A stretch of 64,000 nucleotides of DNA from Berghia stephanieae (GCA_034508935.3 CM067451.1:45467838-45531837), one strand, 5' to 3'. Shown: positions 25,506 to 41,238, counted from the first letter of the stretch. Notes: generated by a model not told the origin, from the sequence alone. Numbers and translations: made by a program.

Positions 25506-28500
25506 ACACACACAAAAAAACATGCCCATGCACGCACATATAGTTAATACTTTGTTCCCTTGGTAAGCATCATTGAGCGTGGTAAGTCATTGTTAAATGA
25601 CAAAGACCATGAGCTTGGCATTATAGTATTGGACAATTTATATCTCTGTGGTTGTGGAGAAGACACTATGATGAATGGCATTGATGATGATAATAATAAC
25701 AATGATAAAGGAAAAAGGATAGTAATAATAATAATAATAATAATGATGATGATAATAATAATAATGATGACGACAACAACAATATCAATAATAACAATGA
25801 TATTGATAATGGTAATGATGATGATGATGATGATGATAAAAGTAATGAAAATAATAATTTTCCCTTGTATAGCACTTTCTGTCAAAATCTTATAAAGCGC
25901 ATTAAAGCAGACTTTACATTCAAGACAAAATACTACATCACATCTCTACTCGAACAAAACCTGCCCTCTACTCGAACAAAACCTGTCCTCTACTCAAATA
26001 AAACCTGCCCTCTACTCGAACAAAACCTGCCCTCTACTCGAACAAAACCTGCCCTCTACTCGAACAAAATCTGCCCTCTACTCGAACAAAATCTGCCCTC
26101 TACTCGAACAAAAGCTGCCCTCTACTCGAACAAAAGCTGCCCTCTACTCAAATAAAACCTGCCCTCTACTCGAACAAAAGCTGCCCTCTACTCGAACAAA
26201 ATCTGCCCTCTACTCGAACAAAAGCTGCCCTCTACTCAAATAAAACCTGCCCTCTACTGGAACAAAAGCTGCCCTCTACTCGAACAAAATCTGCCCTCAA
26301 CTCGAACAAAAGCTGCCCTCTACTCGAACAAAACCTGCCCTCTACTCGAACAAAAGCTTCCCTCTACTCGAACAAAAGCTTCCCTCTACTCAAATAAAAC
26401 CTGCCCTCTACTCGAACAAAACCTGCCCTCTACTCAAACAAAACCAGCCCTCTACTCAAACAAAACCTGCCCTCTACTCGAACAAAACCTGCCCTCTACC
26501 CGAACAAAACCTGCCCAAACCAACATTGGATGAGATCCACTGGTATTACAAAAATACTAAATTAAAAAGTCAAACTTCTAAATATTTTTCTAATTGCATC
26601 CTCTGAATGCAATCACTTTTTACATATTTTGGTATGAAAACTTGTCCTTTGTTTTTTGTTTTGTTTTTAAGGCTTTTACGGCGCTTGAACCACATTAAGG
26701 TCATTTCAGAACAAATAAAAAGTCCAAAAAATTTTAGAATTGCAATTGAAAGCACACAATAAAAAGTAAGACAAAGGGGAATGGTTTAATTGGCACTGAT
26801 GTAAATTCCAAAATGACACTTAGTGTACTTAGTCTGAGATCATCTAAACATCTCATTCTGAAACAAGCAGAGATCCCCACTTAGAGAAATACACTCAAAT
26901 GTTTACAAATCATTATATATATATATATAAAACAAAACAAAAATACAGTGCATAACAGTGAGATGATTTACAAAAAATATCACTTCCCAAAACTACAACT
27001 ATCAGGCCTGTAAATGGTTGGTGAAAAAATTGTCGGAACTTTTTGAACACGCGAAAATAGACACAACAGGACAAAAATATGGACTACTTAATAAACACAA
27101 CACAGATATGATGTGTCAAAATTGACTAGTCACTTTCCCCAACTTATTTTTAATGAGGTCCTTATTTTATGGTACCAAAAAAAAAAAATCCCAATTATTT
27201 GAGAGAGACCCACATTTGTGGGCCTGCGTCTGAGTTAGTTGTAAAATGAAAGGAAGAGAACAATTCCTACCCTTTTGAAGTATGTGCGTCTAGTGCTTGA
27301 GACGGGAAGCTGCGTATCTTTGCTCCTGTTTGTTTGTGTTAAATTTTACGCGGATTCTTTCGTTTATTTGGATTAATTCTTATAAAAGAAGATGAAAAGA
27401 GGAAGTGGCGCGCTCGTGTGAGAGCTTTTGAAGAAGAATATATATTTCAAAGAAGAATAATTATTTCGAATTTTTTTTCCCCGTCAAACTTTAGACGGAA
27501 CCAAAGAATCCAAGGAAGGAGAAAAGAGACACTGAGAAATGCATGTGTGTCGGTAGCAAAAAAGAGAGAAACGGTCCGGTCCGACACACTTCTGTGCGTG
27601 CTAGTTATTTACTGACTAGGTGTGTGTTCTACAACTCGCACGAACTTCGCGACCCTCTCTCACTGCCTGTGGTACAGTAGGCAGGCAGTGAATACATCCA
27701 CGTCTAGCAAAGCGTGGCATGATAATTTAATATAGCTAACTGAAAGACGGCCTAGTTTTTGTTTTTGATGTGACAAATAAAAAGGGTTTTTTTTTTGGTT
27801 TTTTTTTTAAGTCGGCTTTTGAAACGGAATAAAATCTGATTTTTTCGAGGAATGAAATAAAACTCTTTTATTTTCTTTTTTTGTTGGTTCTGTTCTTTGA
27901 CGTTACGAATTTTATTTTTACTATTATTTTTTTTTCAAAAAAAATATTAGCACTTAACAGAATATATAGAGCAAAATCGTACTGTCGGATATCCGACAAT
28001 AGTTGGAAGATTTACAGGCCTGAACTATACATTTGACTGTTTCCCTCTCAGCAAGGACTCTGGCAAGGGAAAAGACAAACCAAGTATTCTCATTCCAAGA
28101 CATTGACAAAAAGCAAGTTGGGAAACAGATATATAGGGGTATAGAAGCCACAGTAAGCTTGCTCCCTGCCACTATGAGAGGTCGGGAAACAGATATATAG
28201 GGATATAGAAGACACAGTAAGCTTCTTCCCTGCCACTATGGGAGGTCGGGAACCCCAGAAATTTTGTCCTTTAAATATTGATTAAAATGACCATCGTGTT
28301 AAAAACTCTTGACCCAGGGACTCCCAGAGAGTTTTTGACAAGATGAGTGTCATTCTAATCCATCAATATTTGAGGGATAAGTTTTCTGGCCAAAACCTTT
28401 TTAAATAATTTTTTTTTAAAAAGTACCTATGCCAATTTTGTATATAAGACATTTAAAGGATATTTCTTATTCAGTATTAAATTAGATGAGATATTTGAAG

Positions 28501-29024
28501 AAAAAAAAGGTTTGCTTACTATTCACTTAGTTGATCGAAATTCTCCCTGTAGAACTGCCAAGCGATAAATCGGCCTGAGGGTGTTGAGGCAATATTCCCG
28601 ATTACACGGAGGGCATCCTGTTTGCGAATTGGTGAGTTGTCTTCGATGAGTAAATGCAGATAACTGTGGAGTAGGAAAAATAGAAAATGCAATTCATGTT
28701 ATGCATTTAAGTAAAATTTTCAAAACATCTGCCTGCCCACTTGATGAAACATACCAACATTCAAAACTATGTGTAACCTTAAACGTTGAATGTCTTATTA
28801 ATAAATGTTGGTGAGAACTAATAACCTAACTGGTCATCTGAAGACAATAACAAAGAGCTGAGCAACGCCAACTTGATTCCTTCTATAAGTTTGTTGTGTA
28901 AAGAATTTAGAATTGAATGATGTTTAGAACCACATGATTTGGAATAAATTGAGATTGTTCGATGAGGAGGTTATGTATTAATGTTTTGATATTGTTGAAT
29001 TGAATCTAATATTGGTGTTAGTGG

Positions 29025-29063
<39 letters not shown>

Positions 29064-32008
29064 CTGGTTTTGGTGGTGGGAACGACTAGTGTGGAGGGGA
29101 TGTGGTGGTGGTGGTAGTAGTGATAGAAGTAGTAGCTGGGTAGTGTGATTGGTTTTTGTAAGAAAATGCCATTGACAATGACACTAGAAAGAAAATGTGT
29201 GACCGACATACACACATATTTGGAAGTCTGGTATCCAAAACAATTAAGGGCTTGATTTAACTTGATTGTAATAGACAATATTTTGAGAGTATTTTATAAC
29301 AACAATGAGACGATAACATTCTGGTTATCATACTGGACAATAAGTATACATCGTGTCAAAACATGATATTATGTGGAGATAAATTAGATGCCAAAAAGGA
29401 ATTTTAAAATCAAAAAAACAAACTATCCTCAATTAGAAATTGTAATTTTCATCTTTTTATGAAACCATTCTCGTTAACCCTCCCTAAAACCCTAAGCCAA
29501 GTCTCGTATTTTTGACCAGTTAATTCCTCAACCTTATACTGTGTTAAGGCAGCAGGACACAATACACGATTTTGATTGATACTGGGAATCATATTGACCC
29601 GAGAGCCAGCTATGTCATTTTTCTCAGTTAATTTACAATATTATTCTAATGTATCTAATTCTTAGATTTTTAATAAATTTATTTTCTGATATGTTGACAT
29701 CAATACTTTACTAGATATCTATATCTTTACAATTATATAATTTGTACGTCCCTTGAAATTTATACTACATAATTATTCTTACAGCTTACAATACTATTAC
29801 CAAGTTATATTCAACCACATTTATTTACTTATATTATGCTTATGTATGTATCATTATACGTCTGTCCTTTTTGGATGAATAAAGTACAATATTATTATTG
29901 TTATTATTATTATTATTTGAGGTCAATACACTACCGATTTTGATTAAACTCATATTAAAACACCTTGTTCTCATAGGTTACAAAATTCTAAAAAATATAA
30001 ATTGGTAAAATTGAATGAAATATAATAACATGAATTATTTGTTTGCACAACACATCATCAATGGGTCAGATATCATGATTATTCTTCCACTCGTCATAAA
30101 CAGTAATGGGTAATGATATCAAGTTTATAATACTTTGTAAGGTAGAGTATCAGAAATTTCATAAATTAAAGCAAGCGTGTAAGATTCTCATATTATCTGA
30201 CCTGTCTTTCAAGGAGCAAAGAAGAAAGGGGTTGCTATAATACCGGTATGTCAGAATAAAACATATGGCCCATTTGGGAGAATGAATGTAGTTTTATTAT
30301 TATTATTTTAAATAACTACATTAAGACTCGAGATTTTTGTTTAAACGGATACTGTATTATTTTTAATTCAATTTTTCAAACTTGGTTACCCCGTCTTAAC
30401 ACTGAATATAAATGGTGGATCCCATAATATCATGACTTACTGGCTGAGTATCCACTCTTTGGAAGAGCATGACATAGCGTATAACAGGAGGGCCTTTTCC
30501 GATGCAATTTTTGTTTCCAAGTACATCTGTAAAAATGATTTTAATAAAACAAAAAACCCATAAAAATTTAAATATTCTAAATTGGACGCTTTTAAGGACA
30601 AGTGGGCTATCCCAGATTTTTCGTTTTTTAAAATAATTACGTAGGGTCAAAAGTGGGCGTTGCCCTACCCCCTGAAAAGGTTTCGATCATAAATTTAGTT
30701 TATTTGCTTCGTTATCGGTATAAACTGTCTTGTGTTTTAACCAAAAACACAATGTATACATAAGTGTAAGTGGGCTAACCCTTCAAACATGGCTTCAACA
30801 CGAGACATGTCGAATTCACGACTGAATGAAGAAAACTCCCCACCAAACAACAATGCCATCATATCAGGTAATGTTTTGCATTTCAATTGTCAGTGTAATG
30901 TGTTAAGACGCATAAAAAATATAATTCAAGGCATTAAACATGCGTTTAATGTAGGAAATTTGATAAAATTGACTGCATGTGTGAGAGGGACAGCCCATTA
31001 TTTCGCAACACACATGTCCATGTGTAAGACGGGATAGCCCATTTAACTAGGGATGGCCTGATGTGCAAGTTAGGTGGGATAGCCCTTATTATATATTGTA
31101 AATTCTTTGCTCAGTGATGCTGTTTAAATATGGACAACTCTGCCAACCCACTTTTTAATAAAATAAGAGGGATCTGTGATGTATTTGTTGTTTTCTTTTA
31201 TGACTATCATCGTCAAGTACAATTATCATTCCACACAGAAACTTTTGAAAAAAAATATTGAATAGTTTTCGAGTAATTGGACGTTTTATGGGATCGAAAT
31301 CTTCAATGTCGATTTTCTCAAAACAGTAAAATCTGGGATAGCCTACTTGTCCTTAAAAGCGTCCAATTCTTAGTCTCACTTCACCATAGCTCACTTTATG
31401 GCGCTGCACTACAGCTGATGCCCGAGTTATTCCAGTCCTCAAGGAATAGACTCTATAGACAGATTTCCCCTAGACGTTAAATGAAAGGAATATTTGTTTA
31501 TTTTCATTTTTATTTTATTAGTAAAGTCTTAGACAGTCACAATGTTTTTCTACTGCCCTGCTCACCCAGTAGAGAAAGTACAAATAGTAATAGTATCAGT
31601 ATATTAATACTAGTAAAATAATAATATATTGCATTTTAAAGCACGTTAAAAGTGCCATCATATTATTATTATTATTATTATTATATCATTATCACATTAT
31701 TATTATCATCATTAGTATTATTATTATTATCATTCTTCTCGTCATCATCATCATTATTATCATCATTGTTATAATCATATCATTAATACTATTATTATTA
31801 CCATTATTATTATTATTATTATCATTATCATCATTGTTATAATCATATCATTAATACTATTATTATTACCATTATTATTACCATTATTAATATTATTATT
31901 ATCATCATTGTTATAATCATATCATTATTACTATTATTATTACCATTATTATTATTATTATTATTATCATCATTGTTATAATCATATCATTATTACTATT
32001 ATTATTAC

Positions 32009-32045
<37 letters not shown>

Positions 32046-32139
32046 TATTATTATTATTATATTATTATTATTATTATTATTATTATCATCATCATTGTTA
32101 TAATCATATCATTAATACTATTATTATTACCATTATTAC

Positions 32140-32214
<75 letters not shown>

Positions 32215-33052
32215 CATCATCATCATTGTTATAATCATATCATTACTATTATTATTTAAAGAGATACTAGCACCCTATCTAAAGAATAACAAGTGACTGC
32301 AACTGTTTATTTAAAACTATTTATCACAAACTGAATAACTTCGGCTCCATAATTGCTCTGAAGGAATACTCATATTTACTGTACCATGCACTATGCTTAT
32401 TACACGCTACAATCATCTTTTAAATCAGAAGTTTACAAATCAGGAGGAAATTAAAACAAACACTTTGATATCAAACACAGTAAACTCTAGAATATTCTCT
32501 CACAACCATAGGGCCAATTATGCATGAATTTATCAAGGTTTCTTTAGTACTTAACGGAAAACAGCAAATACTAGCAACTCTTTTGACAGGACGATAGTCT
32601 ATCACAATGTACTTTCTGCCAGATCTACCAGACCCAGTTACCCAATCATTTCCAGATAAATTGTATTGACGTAAAGAGACTAGAAATTCATGACTGAGAA
32701 TATAATTTGCAATAAAAAAGTCCATTATTCTTCTTCCATTATTCTTGACTACTTCTTTCTCCTACTCCTTTTTCTTCTTCACCATTATCATTATCATCAT
32801 CATCATTACCACTATCTTCATCCTCTTCCTCATTATAATCATCATCATCATCATCATCCAATTCTTTTACTTCTTTTGTTACCATTATTCATGGCTCCAG
32901 CTTACTTACATCCAAGGCAAACTTCCACTCGTCCCAGCTCCCTTGACGAATTGCCGTACAGTAGATGGTAGCCTTGATATTGGGATCGATCCTGGTGACA
33001 AATTAAATAATGGACAAATAGAGAATTATTAGTAAAAGGCAAATCAACATGT

Positions 33053-33125
<73 letters not shown>

Positions 33126-33130
33126 TGATG

Positions 33131-33164
<34 letters not shown>

Positions 33165-35511
33165 TGATAATAATAATAATAATAATGATGATGATAATTA
33201 TGATGAGAATTGAGTCCAAGATGGCCGCCGTGTAAACAGTGTTGTGTGGCAGAGTGAAAATTTATGATTATTCATGGGGATTAAAGTGTTTTGTGCATTC
33301 TGGAATTGTGTTGGATAAAAAAGTAACTTTATTGCTATTTTGAGGCTGTATTAGGAAATATGTCTAAGAATAGATTGAAAAAGGGAAATGAAAAGGCACC
33401 TGGGACACCTCAGACCAATGCACAAAATGGCGGGGAAAATAAAACACAAATGGATACTTGCAAAGTTTGTTTTCTAGATTTTTCTGACCCAAAGTATCAA
33501 ATGATGGCATGTGAAAGGTGTGATAAATACGTGTGTAGATCATTACAGACGTTTCAATTGAACAATATGAGCACTTAATCAAGGCACCCAAACTTCACTG
33601 GTTTTGTGATGACTGAGAAGGTCTTGCCTTGACTGCTGTAAAAAACGACAATCTCATCGAGCAGAAATGTAAGGAAATACTAGAAGCATTCAGAGAAAGT
33701 GTAATTGAAGAACTAAAATCAGAACTCGTCAGCAAGATTAACCAGATGAGCACCCAAATCAATGAGATCCAGGAGGGGGAGTTTACGCCCAAAATGATTG
33801 AACCAGTAACAAACCTTGCACAAAAGCAGAATCAGGAAAATCAAAGCCCTGGAACTGTTGTCAACCTGATCGAAGAAACAAATCGTTAACAGAAAGAGGA
33901 AATGACTTCAATGATGAGTGAAATGAATGAAAGGAAACGGCGTGAAATGAACTTACTGGTATATGGATTGAATGAAAAGGAATCCGATATTAGAGAGGAG
34001 AGGATTGAACACGACAGAGGAGAAGCTTTGAAAGTTTTTAGTGAGTGTGGTGTCCACTTGATAGAGACTGACCTCACGAAGACAATTAGATTGGGGAAGT
34101 TTGATAGAGAGAAAAAAACCAGACCAATGCTTATACAACTGGCATCAATGGAACAAAAAAGAAGAATTCTTAAAGGAGCATCTACGCTAAGTAACCCTGA
34201 CAAAGAACAATACCCAAAATCGATTCGGATTGCAAATGACTGACACGAGCGGAATGAGAACAAGAAAAACTATTCCTCAAAGTAAGAGAAATGAGAGAAC
34301 AGGACCAATCGGGGAATACCTTTACAAGGTTCGAGGTCCACCGTGGGCACGAAAAGTTCTGAAACTGAGAAAAGCCAGAAATTAAGCCTGGAAAACCCCA
34401 TTGTAAATAATGTGAATACACCATCTTTAACCAATGTTGTTACATTTATGTATACTTATGCTGACTCTCTCAGAAACAAGTTTTCAGAGTTTCAAATTAG
34501 AGTCAGGGAGAGTAGACCAAAAATTATAGGAGTGACGGAAGTGAAAGCTAAGAATCCAAAATCGAGGTTGAGAGCAGGCGAGTTTTATATGGAATGGTGT
34601 GAACATTGAAAATGATGTAGGAAGAGGTATGATATTGTATGTTCATAATTTATTAAAGACAGAAATTACAATGAACTCAAATTTCGAAGAAAACATATTT
34701 GTTAGGATCAACACGGAAAACCATGAATCATTACTCGTGGGCTAATCTATAGATCAGGCAGTGGCACAGACATTAACAATACTAATCTTTTAAACCTCTT
34801 GAACGAAGCTGGATGTATGAATTATACACACTACATTATTATGGGGACTTCAACTATCCTGATATCGACTGGGATACAATGAATGTACGGGAAAGTTCAG
34901 ATGAATATAGGTTTTTCAATTGCTTACGGGACAACTATTTCTTCCAAATCATCAACGAGCAGACACACTGGAGAGGAACAAATAGACCGAGCATCCTGGA
35001 CCATGTATTGACTCGAGACCAGGATCGTATAAACGAGTGTGACATTGACTATCAGAGCCCAATTGGAAAAAGTGACCACTATGTGCTGATATTCAACTAC
35101 TTGATATATTCAATTCAAAATGGTAAATCCAAAAAAAAGACTATGTTACAATAAAGCTAATTATGATGCAATAAAGAAAGAATTGAGTACCTTTGACTGG
35201 GAAACATATCTAGGCCAAAATGAAACCGACATTGATGATACTTGGAGAAAGTTTTGTGAAAAAATCTACAGCATCGAGCGTAGACATGTACCTACGGCAA
35301 AACAAAATAAAGGGGCAAACAAATCACAAATACCTTTGAGAGGACGTAATCAAGAAAATTAAAGAGAAAAACTCTTTATCTCGAAAAATGTTGAGAAATA
35401 AGAACGAAAATATCAAAAACCGGTAAAAGAAAGTATGAAATCAAGTGACAAAGCTCACCAGAAGAGTATGAAAAGAACATATCCAAGGAGGCAAAATCCA
35501 ACCTCAAGCGA

Positions 35512-35594
<83 letters not shown>

Positions 35595-38440
35595 TCTTTA
35601 TTGTCCCCAAAAAAGTGGCAATTTGTCATTTGGTTACACATTTATAGCAATACAATATTGACATAGACACACTCACACAAGATGCACACTAGTAACAGTA
35701 GTTATCGTAAAAAAAAAAAAAACAAAAAAAAACTCATTAACTCGAAAAGCAAAACACGGCAAGGAATATGAGAATTGTGTACAAATTCCAATGATCCAAA
35801 GTCAGAAAGGACAAACTCAGACGAAGAAAAGGCAAACATTCTAGCAGAATTTTTCAGTAGTGTCTTCACTGTGGAGCCTGCCTGAAGGGGATGTTCCAAC
35901 CTTACCAAATAAAAAAATTGAAATTGATTGGCAACAAATTACCATCAATGAAGAGGAAATAAGGAGACTCCTCAATAACCTAAAAGTCAACAAATCTCCA
36001 GGACTGGACAATATTCACCCTAGATTTATTAAGGAACTTTCCCATGTTTTCAAGGCCCCTGATGATAATATTCACAAAATCTATAGAACAAAGAAGAGTG
36101 CCAAATGACTGGAAGAAATCAAGAATTAGTGCAATATTTAAAAAAGGAAATAAGACACTAGCAGGGAATTATAGACCAGTGAGCCTCACATCGGTTATCT
36201 GCAAAATACTCACCTAGATAACAACAACCTCTTCACTTCAAAACAATACGGATTCATGTCTGGAAGGTCATCAACATTGCAACTACTACGAGTCATGGAT
36301 GAATGGACTGATGCATTAGACCAAGGGGCATCTATAGACTGCATCTATATGGATTATCAAAAGGCATTTGACACTGTGCCGCACCAAAGACTAATAAGCA
36401 AGTTAATTACATATGGTGTTGGACCAGAAATGATAGAATGGATAGAGAAGTATTTGAAGGGAAGGAAACAGAAAGTAACGATAAATGATGCATGCTCTGA
36501 GTGGAAAGAGGTGACCTCCGGAATCCCGCAGGGATCAGTTTTTGGTCCTCTGCTTTTCGTAATATTCATCAATGATCTACCAGATACCGCAGACTCTTAT
36601 GTATATATGTTTGCAGATGATACAAAGATATTCAATATCATACAAACTGCAGATCATATGCACACATTGCAAGAGGATCTAGGCAAACTCGCATCATGGA
36701 GTAATAGGTGGTTGCTAAGATTTCACTCTGATAAGTGCAAACATATGCACATTGGAAACCTAAATCCAGATGAAAGCTTCAGACATTAACTAATAGGAAA
36801 TGAACTTGAGTTGGTGGATGAAGAAAAAGATATTGGAGTTATCATCAATAATGATCTAAGCTTTGAAAAGCACATCAACGAGAAAGTGAAAAAGGCAACT
36901 GCAATGTTTGCAACAATTCGCGGACTATTTCAATACCTAAATGAAGATACTTTCATTCCACTGTACAAAGCACTAGTGCGAACACACTTGGAATATGCCA
37001 GCTCAGTCTGGGCACTATTCAAAAGTAAACACATCGAGCTCATAGAAGGCGTCAAAAGAAGAGCTACCAAGCAGCTCCCGAGTATGAAAGGGATGACATA
37101 CGAAGAGAGATTGAGAAAACTGAAACTACCAACACTAAGTTATAGAAGAATAAGAGGTGACATGATTGAAGTGTACAAAATGTTAAATGGAAAATATGAC
37201 CAAAAATCTGGTAATATACTTAAACTCTGGCCCAAGCACTCCCTGAGGACAGGAACAAGGGGCAACTCTAAGAAACTTTTCACATAAAGGGCCAGACTAG
37301 ATGTGCGCAAGCATAGTTTCGGTGTTAGAGTGGTTCAAGTGTGGAACAGTCTACCAGAGAAAGTTGTCAGTGCTAATTCACTTAACTCATTCAAGAACAG
37401 ACTGGATAGCTATTGGAAAAACCAAGAAATCTACTATGATTACAAGGCTAGCATCACATTCTGTCTTCACGGTAATCTGCAACCGGAAGAAACAAAGATG
37501 ACACCGGAGTCCAGCGAAGAGGATCATTGAGAACCTGTGCTAGAAATCATCTCTAAGTATCTAAGAGCATGACGCTGATATAAATACTACTACTACTACT
37601 AGTAATAATAATAACAGTTTTTATAATAGAGGAGAGAGCGCTGGCGATTGACAATGATGATGAAAATGGTTTTGAAGATAAAGATAAAAAAGATAAAATG
37701 AAGATGGCGATGAGAAAGAAGATGACAATAAACACTCTACACACTTGTTATTTTCTTTATCATTCATCCACTGGGCAAATTGTTTTGTGGCCTCGTCCGT
37801 ACAACTCTTGATTCCCTGTCCACATGCCACAGCCGCTATCTGATTTCTAGCACTCCTGATGAAGGAACAAAAAGCATGTTTCAAAAAATTACATTAATAT
37901 GTGATACACATGTATTTTAACGGTTGAATTATGCCTAGTTTGCTTGATAAAAATGAATGTAAATAAATTATAGGCTTCAATAAATGATAGAAACTTAACT
38001 TTGAAATTTCGAGTTCAATAAATGAGAGTTGATTTTGAGATCTATAAAATGTGAGGGAAAAACTCTGGAAATAAAGTAAGGAGCTGTTTCTATTTGAAGC
38101 AAAAATTAGAAACCAAACCCCAAAAAATCAAATAAACCAAAAAAAAAAAAAAATACAAAAAACAAAACAAAAAGAAACGACAACGAAAACAACCAAAAAA
38201 CAATTTACGTTTCAAGATGCGTCGCTCCTGTGTTATTTAAGGTGTAGTACTCAAATGGTTCTTTTGCCTTGTCCATCATAAATTGCTGTTGTAAGAAAGA
38301 AAAGGGCATATTTATTTGTTATGTACAAGTAAGGGCAGGGGGCAGGAAGAAAGAGGGTAAGATTTGTAAAATATAGAAGACTGAGTGTATGTGTAGTGTG
38401 TGTGAGAGAGAAGAGAGAGAGAGAGAGAGGAGAGGAGAGA

Positions 38441-38478
<38 letters not shown>

Positions 38479-38488
38479 AGAGATAGAG

Positions 38489-38542
<54 letters not shown>

Positions 38543-38577
38543 AGGAGGGAGGAGAGAGAGGGGGGGGGGAGAGAGAA

Positions 38578-38661
<84 letters not shown>

Positions 38662-41044
38662 CTCTTCAAAAGAATACGATCAGTGTTCGTAGTTTGAGAC
38701 CATCTAAATGTCCCATTGAGATACCAACACAGGATCTACTAAGAGAAACACACTCAAATATTTACAAAATGTATTCAAAATAATTTCTTTAACGGTACAG
38801 AGCAGAGAGATGATTTCTAAGGGAAGATAATATAATCTGCCAAACTTAATACTATTCATTTGACTGTTTCCCTCTCAGCCAGGGACTCCTTCCAGGACCA
38901 AGACAAAACCAAGTACTGAGATTCCAAGACAATGACAGACAGCAACATTGAAAAGGAAATATAGGAGGATAGAAGACACAGCAAGAGTGACCTCTTCACC
39001 CAGCATGGGAGGGATGATGATGATGATGATGATTATGTTGATGATGATGTTGATGATGATGATGTTGATGATGATGATGTTGATGATGATGATGTTGATG
39101 ATGATGATACATAATGATGAAGATGATGATGATGATGATGATACATAATGATGAAGATGATGATACATAATGATGAAGATGATGATGATGATGATGATAC
39201 ATAATGATGAAGAAGATGATGATGATGATACATAATGATGAAGATGATGATGATGATGATACATAATGATGAAGATGATGATGATGATGATACATAATGA
39301 TGAAGATGATGATGATGATGATACATAATGATGAAGATTATTATAAAAGAGGATAATAATGATTAACATGGTGAAGACGATCATAAAGACAACGATGATG
39401 AAAACAATGAAGACAAGAACAAACTGAATTTTACCTACCCGATACAGTCCATAAGTTGAGGTAAGGGAGATCATTCTACCAACATAAGACAACTCTTTGA
39501 CAGCGGCGCTCCACGGAATAAACATCCTTTCCTTGTTGAGATAGTTGGCTGTACTCAGGGCTATTTCAATGTCTAGATGTCCTGGTCTGCAGATTAAAAG
39601 AGAAATTTACTCGATACAGAGCAGTGGTCAAATTTGATCATCTGCACATTGCTCATGGGTGGCACATGCATTTTGAAGAAAATACCTAGAACCTCGAAGT
39701 AAAGTGTCAATTCGTGTTATTTTTTGTCACGCTGTTACCCGTGTGTACGGCACTCAAAGCTTGAGCATCATCAAAGCGTTTCATTTTCTTGGTTATAGCC
39801 TGTTATTTAATTGATTCAAAAAATTGTTAAACTAATAAATTCTGAGCGTAATATTGATTTAGGCATGATTTCCTCTAGATTATCACTTTTCCCAGTTTTA
39901 GGACACTTTAATATCTACCGAAAAATTGCGTAACATTTAAATTAATCTGGATCACCAAAAGACCATCAAAGAAGTGATTGCCCAAGGGCAATAACTCCTC
40001 ACACACATCATGCCATTGTCAATTATCATGTTCCAAACCTATTTATGAAAAGATAGAATCATCCCAATTTGCTGGACTGCCATTATTGAAAGTATAACAT
40101 TACAGCCTGGCAGTACTGTGATAAAATCACTACCCCCACATGCCTTACTTTTTATGGCATGTCACAGTGGAATTTTCCAACAGAACCATGCTCGACACAA
40201 CATGCCACTAAAATGACATTGGATCTACTTTATAAGATAAGATAAGATAAGATATACTTTATTGATCCTTGTATGGAAATCAATGATAATGAAATCATTG
40301 GTCTGAGACGGCCTTCAAATTCTCCAGACATCTTTGAGATGAACTTGATAGGACGATTAGGAATATGCCATGCCCATCATGAACATGACAAGAACTTGGG
40401 AGTTGCCTTGCAGCAAAAATGGCAAAATATTCCTCAGAGAACAATCCTGAACTTTTTTGAGATTTTTGATATAGCGCAATATCCACTAAATGTGCTCAAA
40501 GCGCTTTATAAGGGGTCCTGGACCAACAGCAACATGTAACATATAGAACGAAACATGACGCCTGTTAGGCGATATTACAATTTTTTTTGTGTGACAGAGA
40601 CAACGCTGTAAACGGCCAGGTATTCATTTTACACCTGAGTACGGTGAGAGAATGTGAGTAAAGAGCCTTTTCCAAGGACTCAACTATGTGCAGAGCGTGG
40701 CTCGAACCCAGGACCTTCCGATCTGAAAGCAAGTGTCATACCATAAGACCACATAGCCGAACTTTATTTGGTCAATGAATCTTTGATGAGCTTCTGTAAT
40801 TCAAGCTTTTGGGGTCACACCACACATTAATCAAACTTGAATGTGGGATTTCACCAGATCAGTCTGAATAAAATTATCTCCCTTGACATATTTGATTTTG
40901 ATGTGCATTGCGTTTGTATTTTTATCAATTCGAGATATGCGGGGAAACAACACTTTCAATTACTGATATTTGGGTTAACATCAGAAAATCAGCAAGAAAA
41001 TAAGATATAATATATATATATATAAACGAAACAGGATATATAAG

Positions 41045-41087
<43 letters not shown>

Positions 41088-41238
41088 GAAACAGGATATA
41101 TAAGATATAATATATATATATATATATAATATATATATATATACAAAGATATATAAGATATAAAATATATATATATATAATATATATATATATAACGAAC
41201 AGGATATATAAGATATATAAGATATATATATATATATT

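Larger units (their letters stand above)
33211..37620 (+). mobile_element. CR1-like LINE, nearly full length, damaged
   Basis: It runs antisense to the host gene, in the intron between exons 37745-37855 and 32910-32991. From the 5' end it has a YY1-like CAAGATGGCCG at 33217, a leader, an ORF1 with a PHD-like finger, a coiled segment and an RRM-like region, then an ORF2 with endonuclease and reverse transcriptase, and a 3' end with short ACT and AAT repeats near 37590-37618. Reading frames are broken in several places, and a SINE-like piece with an AAT tract interrupts ORF2 at about 35512-35735. ORF1 type and RT sequence fit CR1/Jockey-like clades. I call CR1 without a tree. Confidence 0.85.

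Noticed and set aside
25944-26516. Possible CRISPR array
   Set aside because: Units are directly adjacent without unique spacers, and the genome is clearly animal.
32902-33219. Poly-Ile minus-strand protein
   Set aside because: The frame joins an AAT microsatellite to exon 32910-32991; the exon is real, the Ile run is not.
38389-38697. Arg/Glu-rich proteins
   Set aside because: They are translations of a (GA)n tract.
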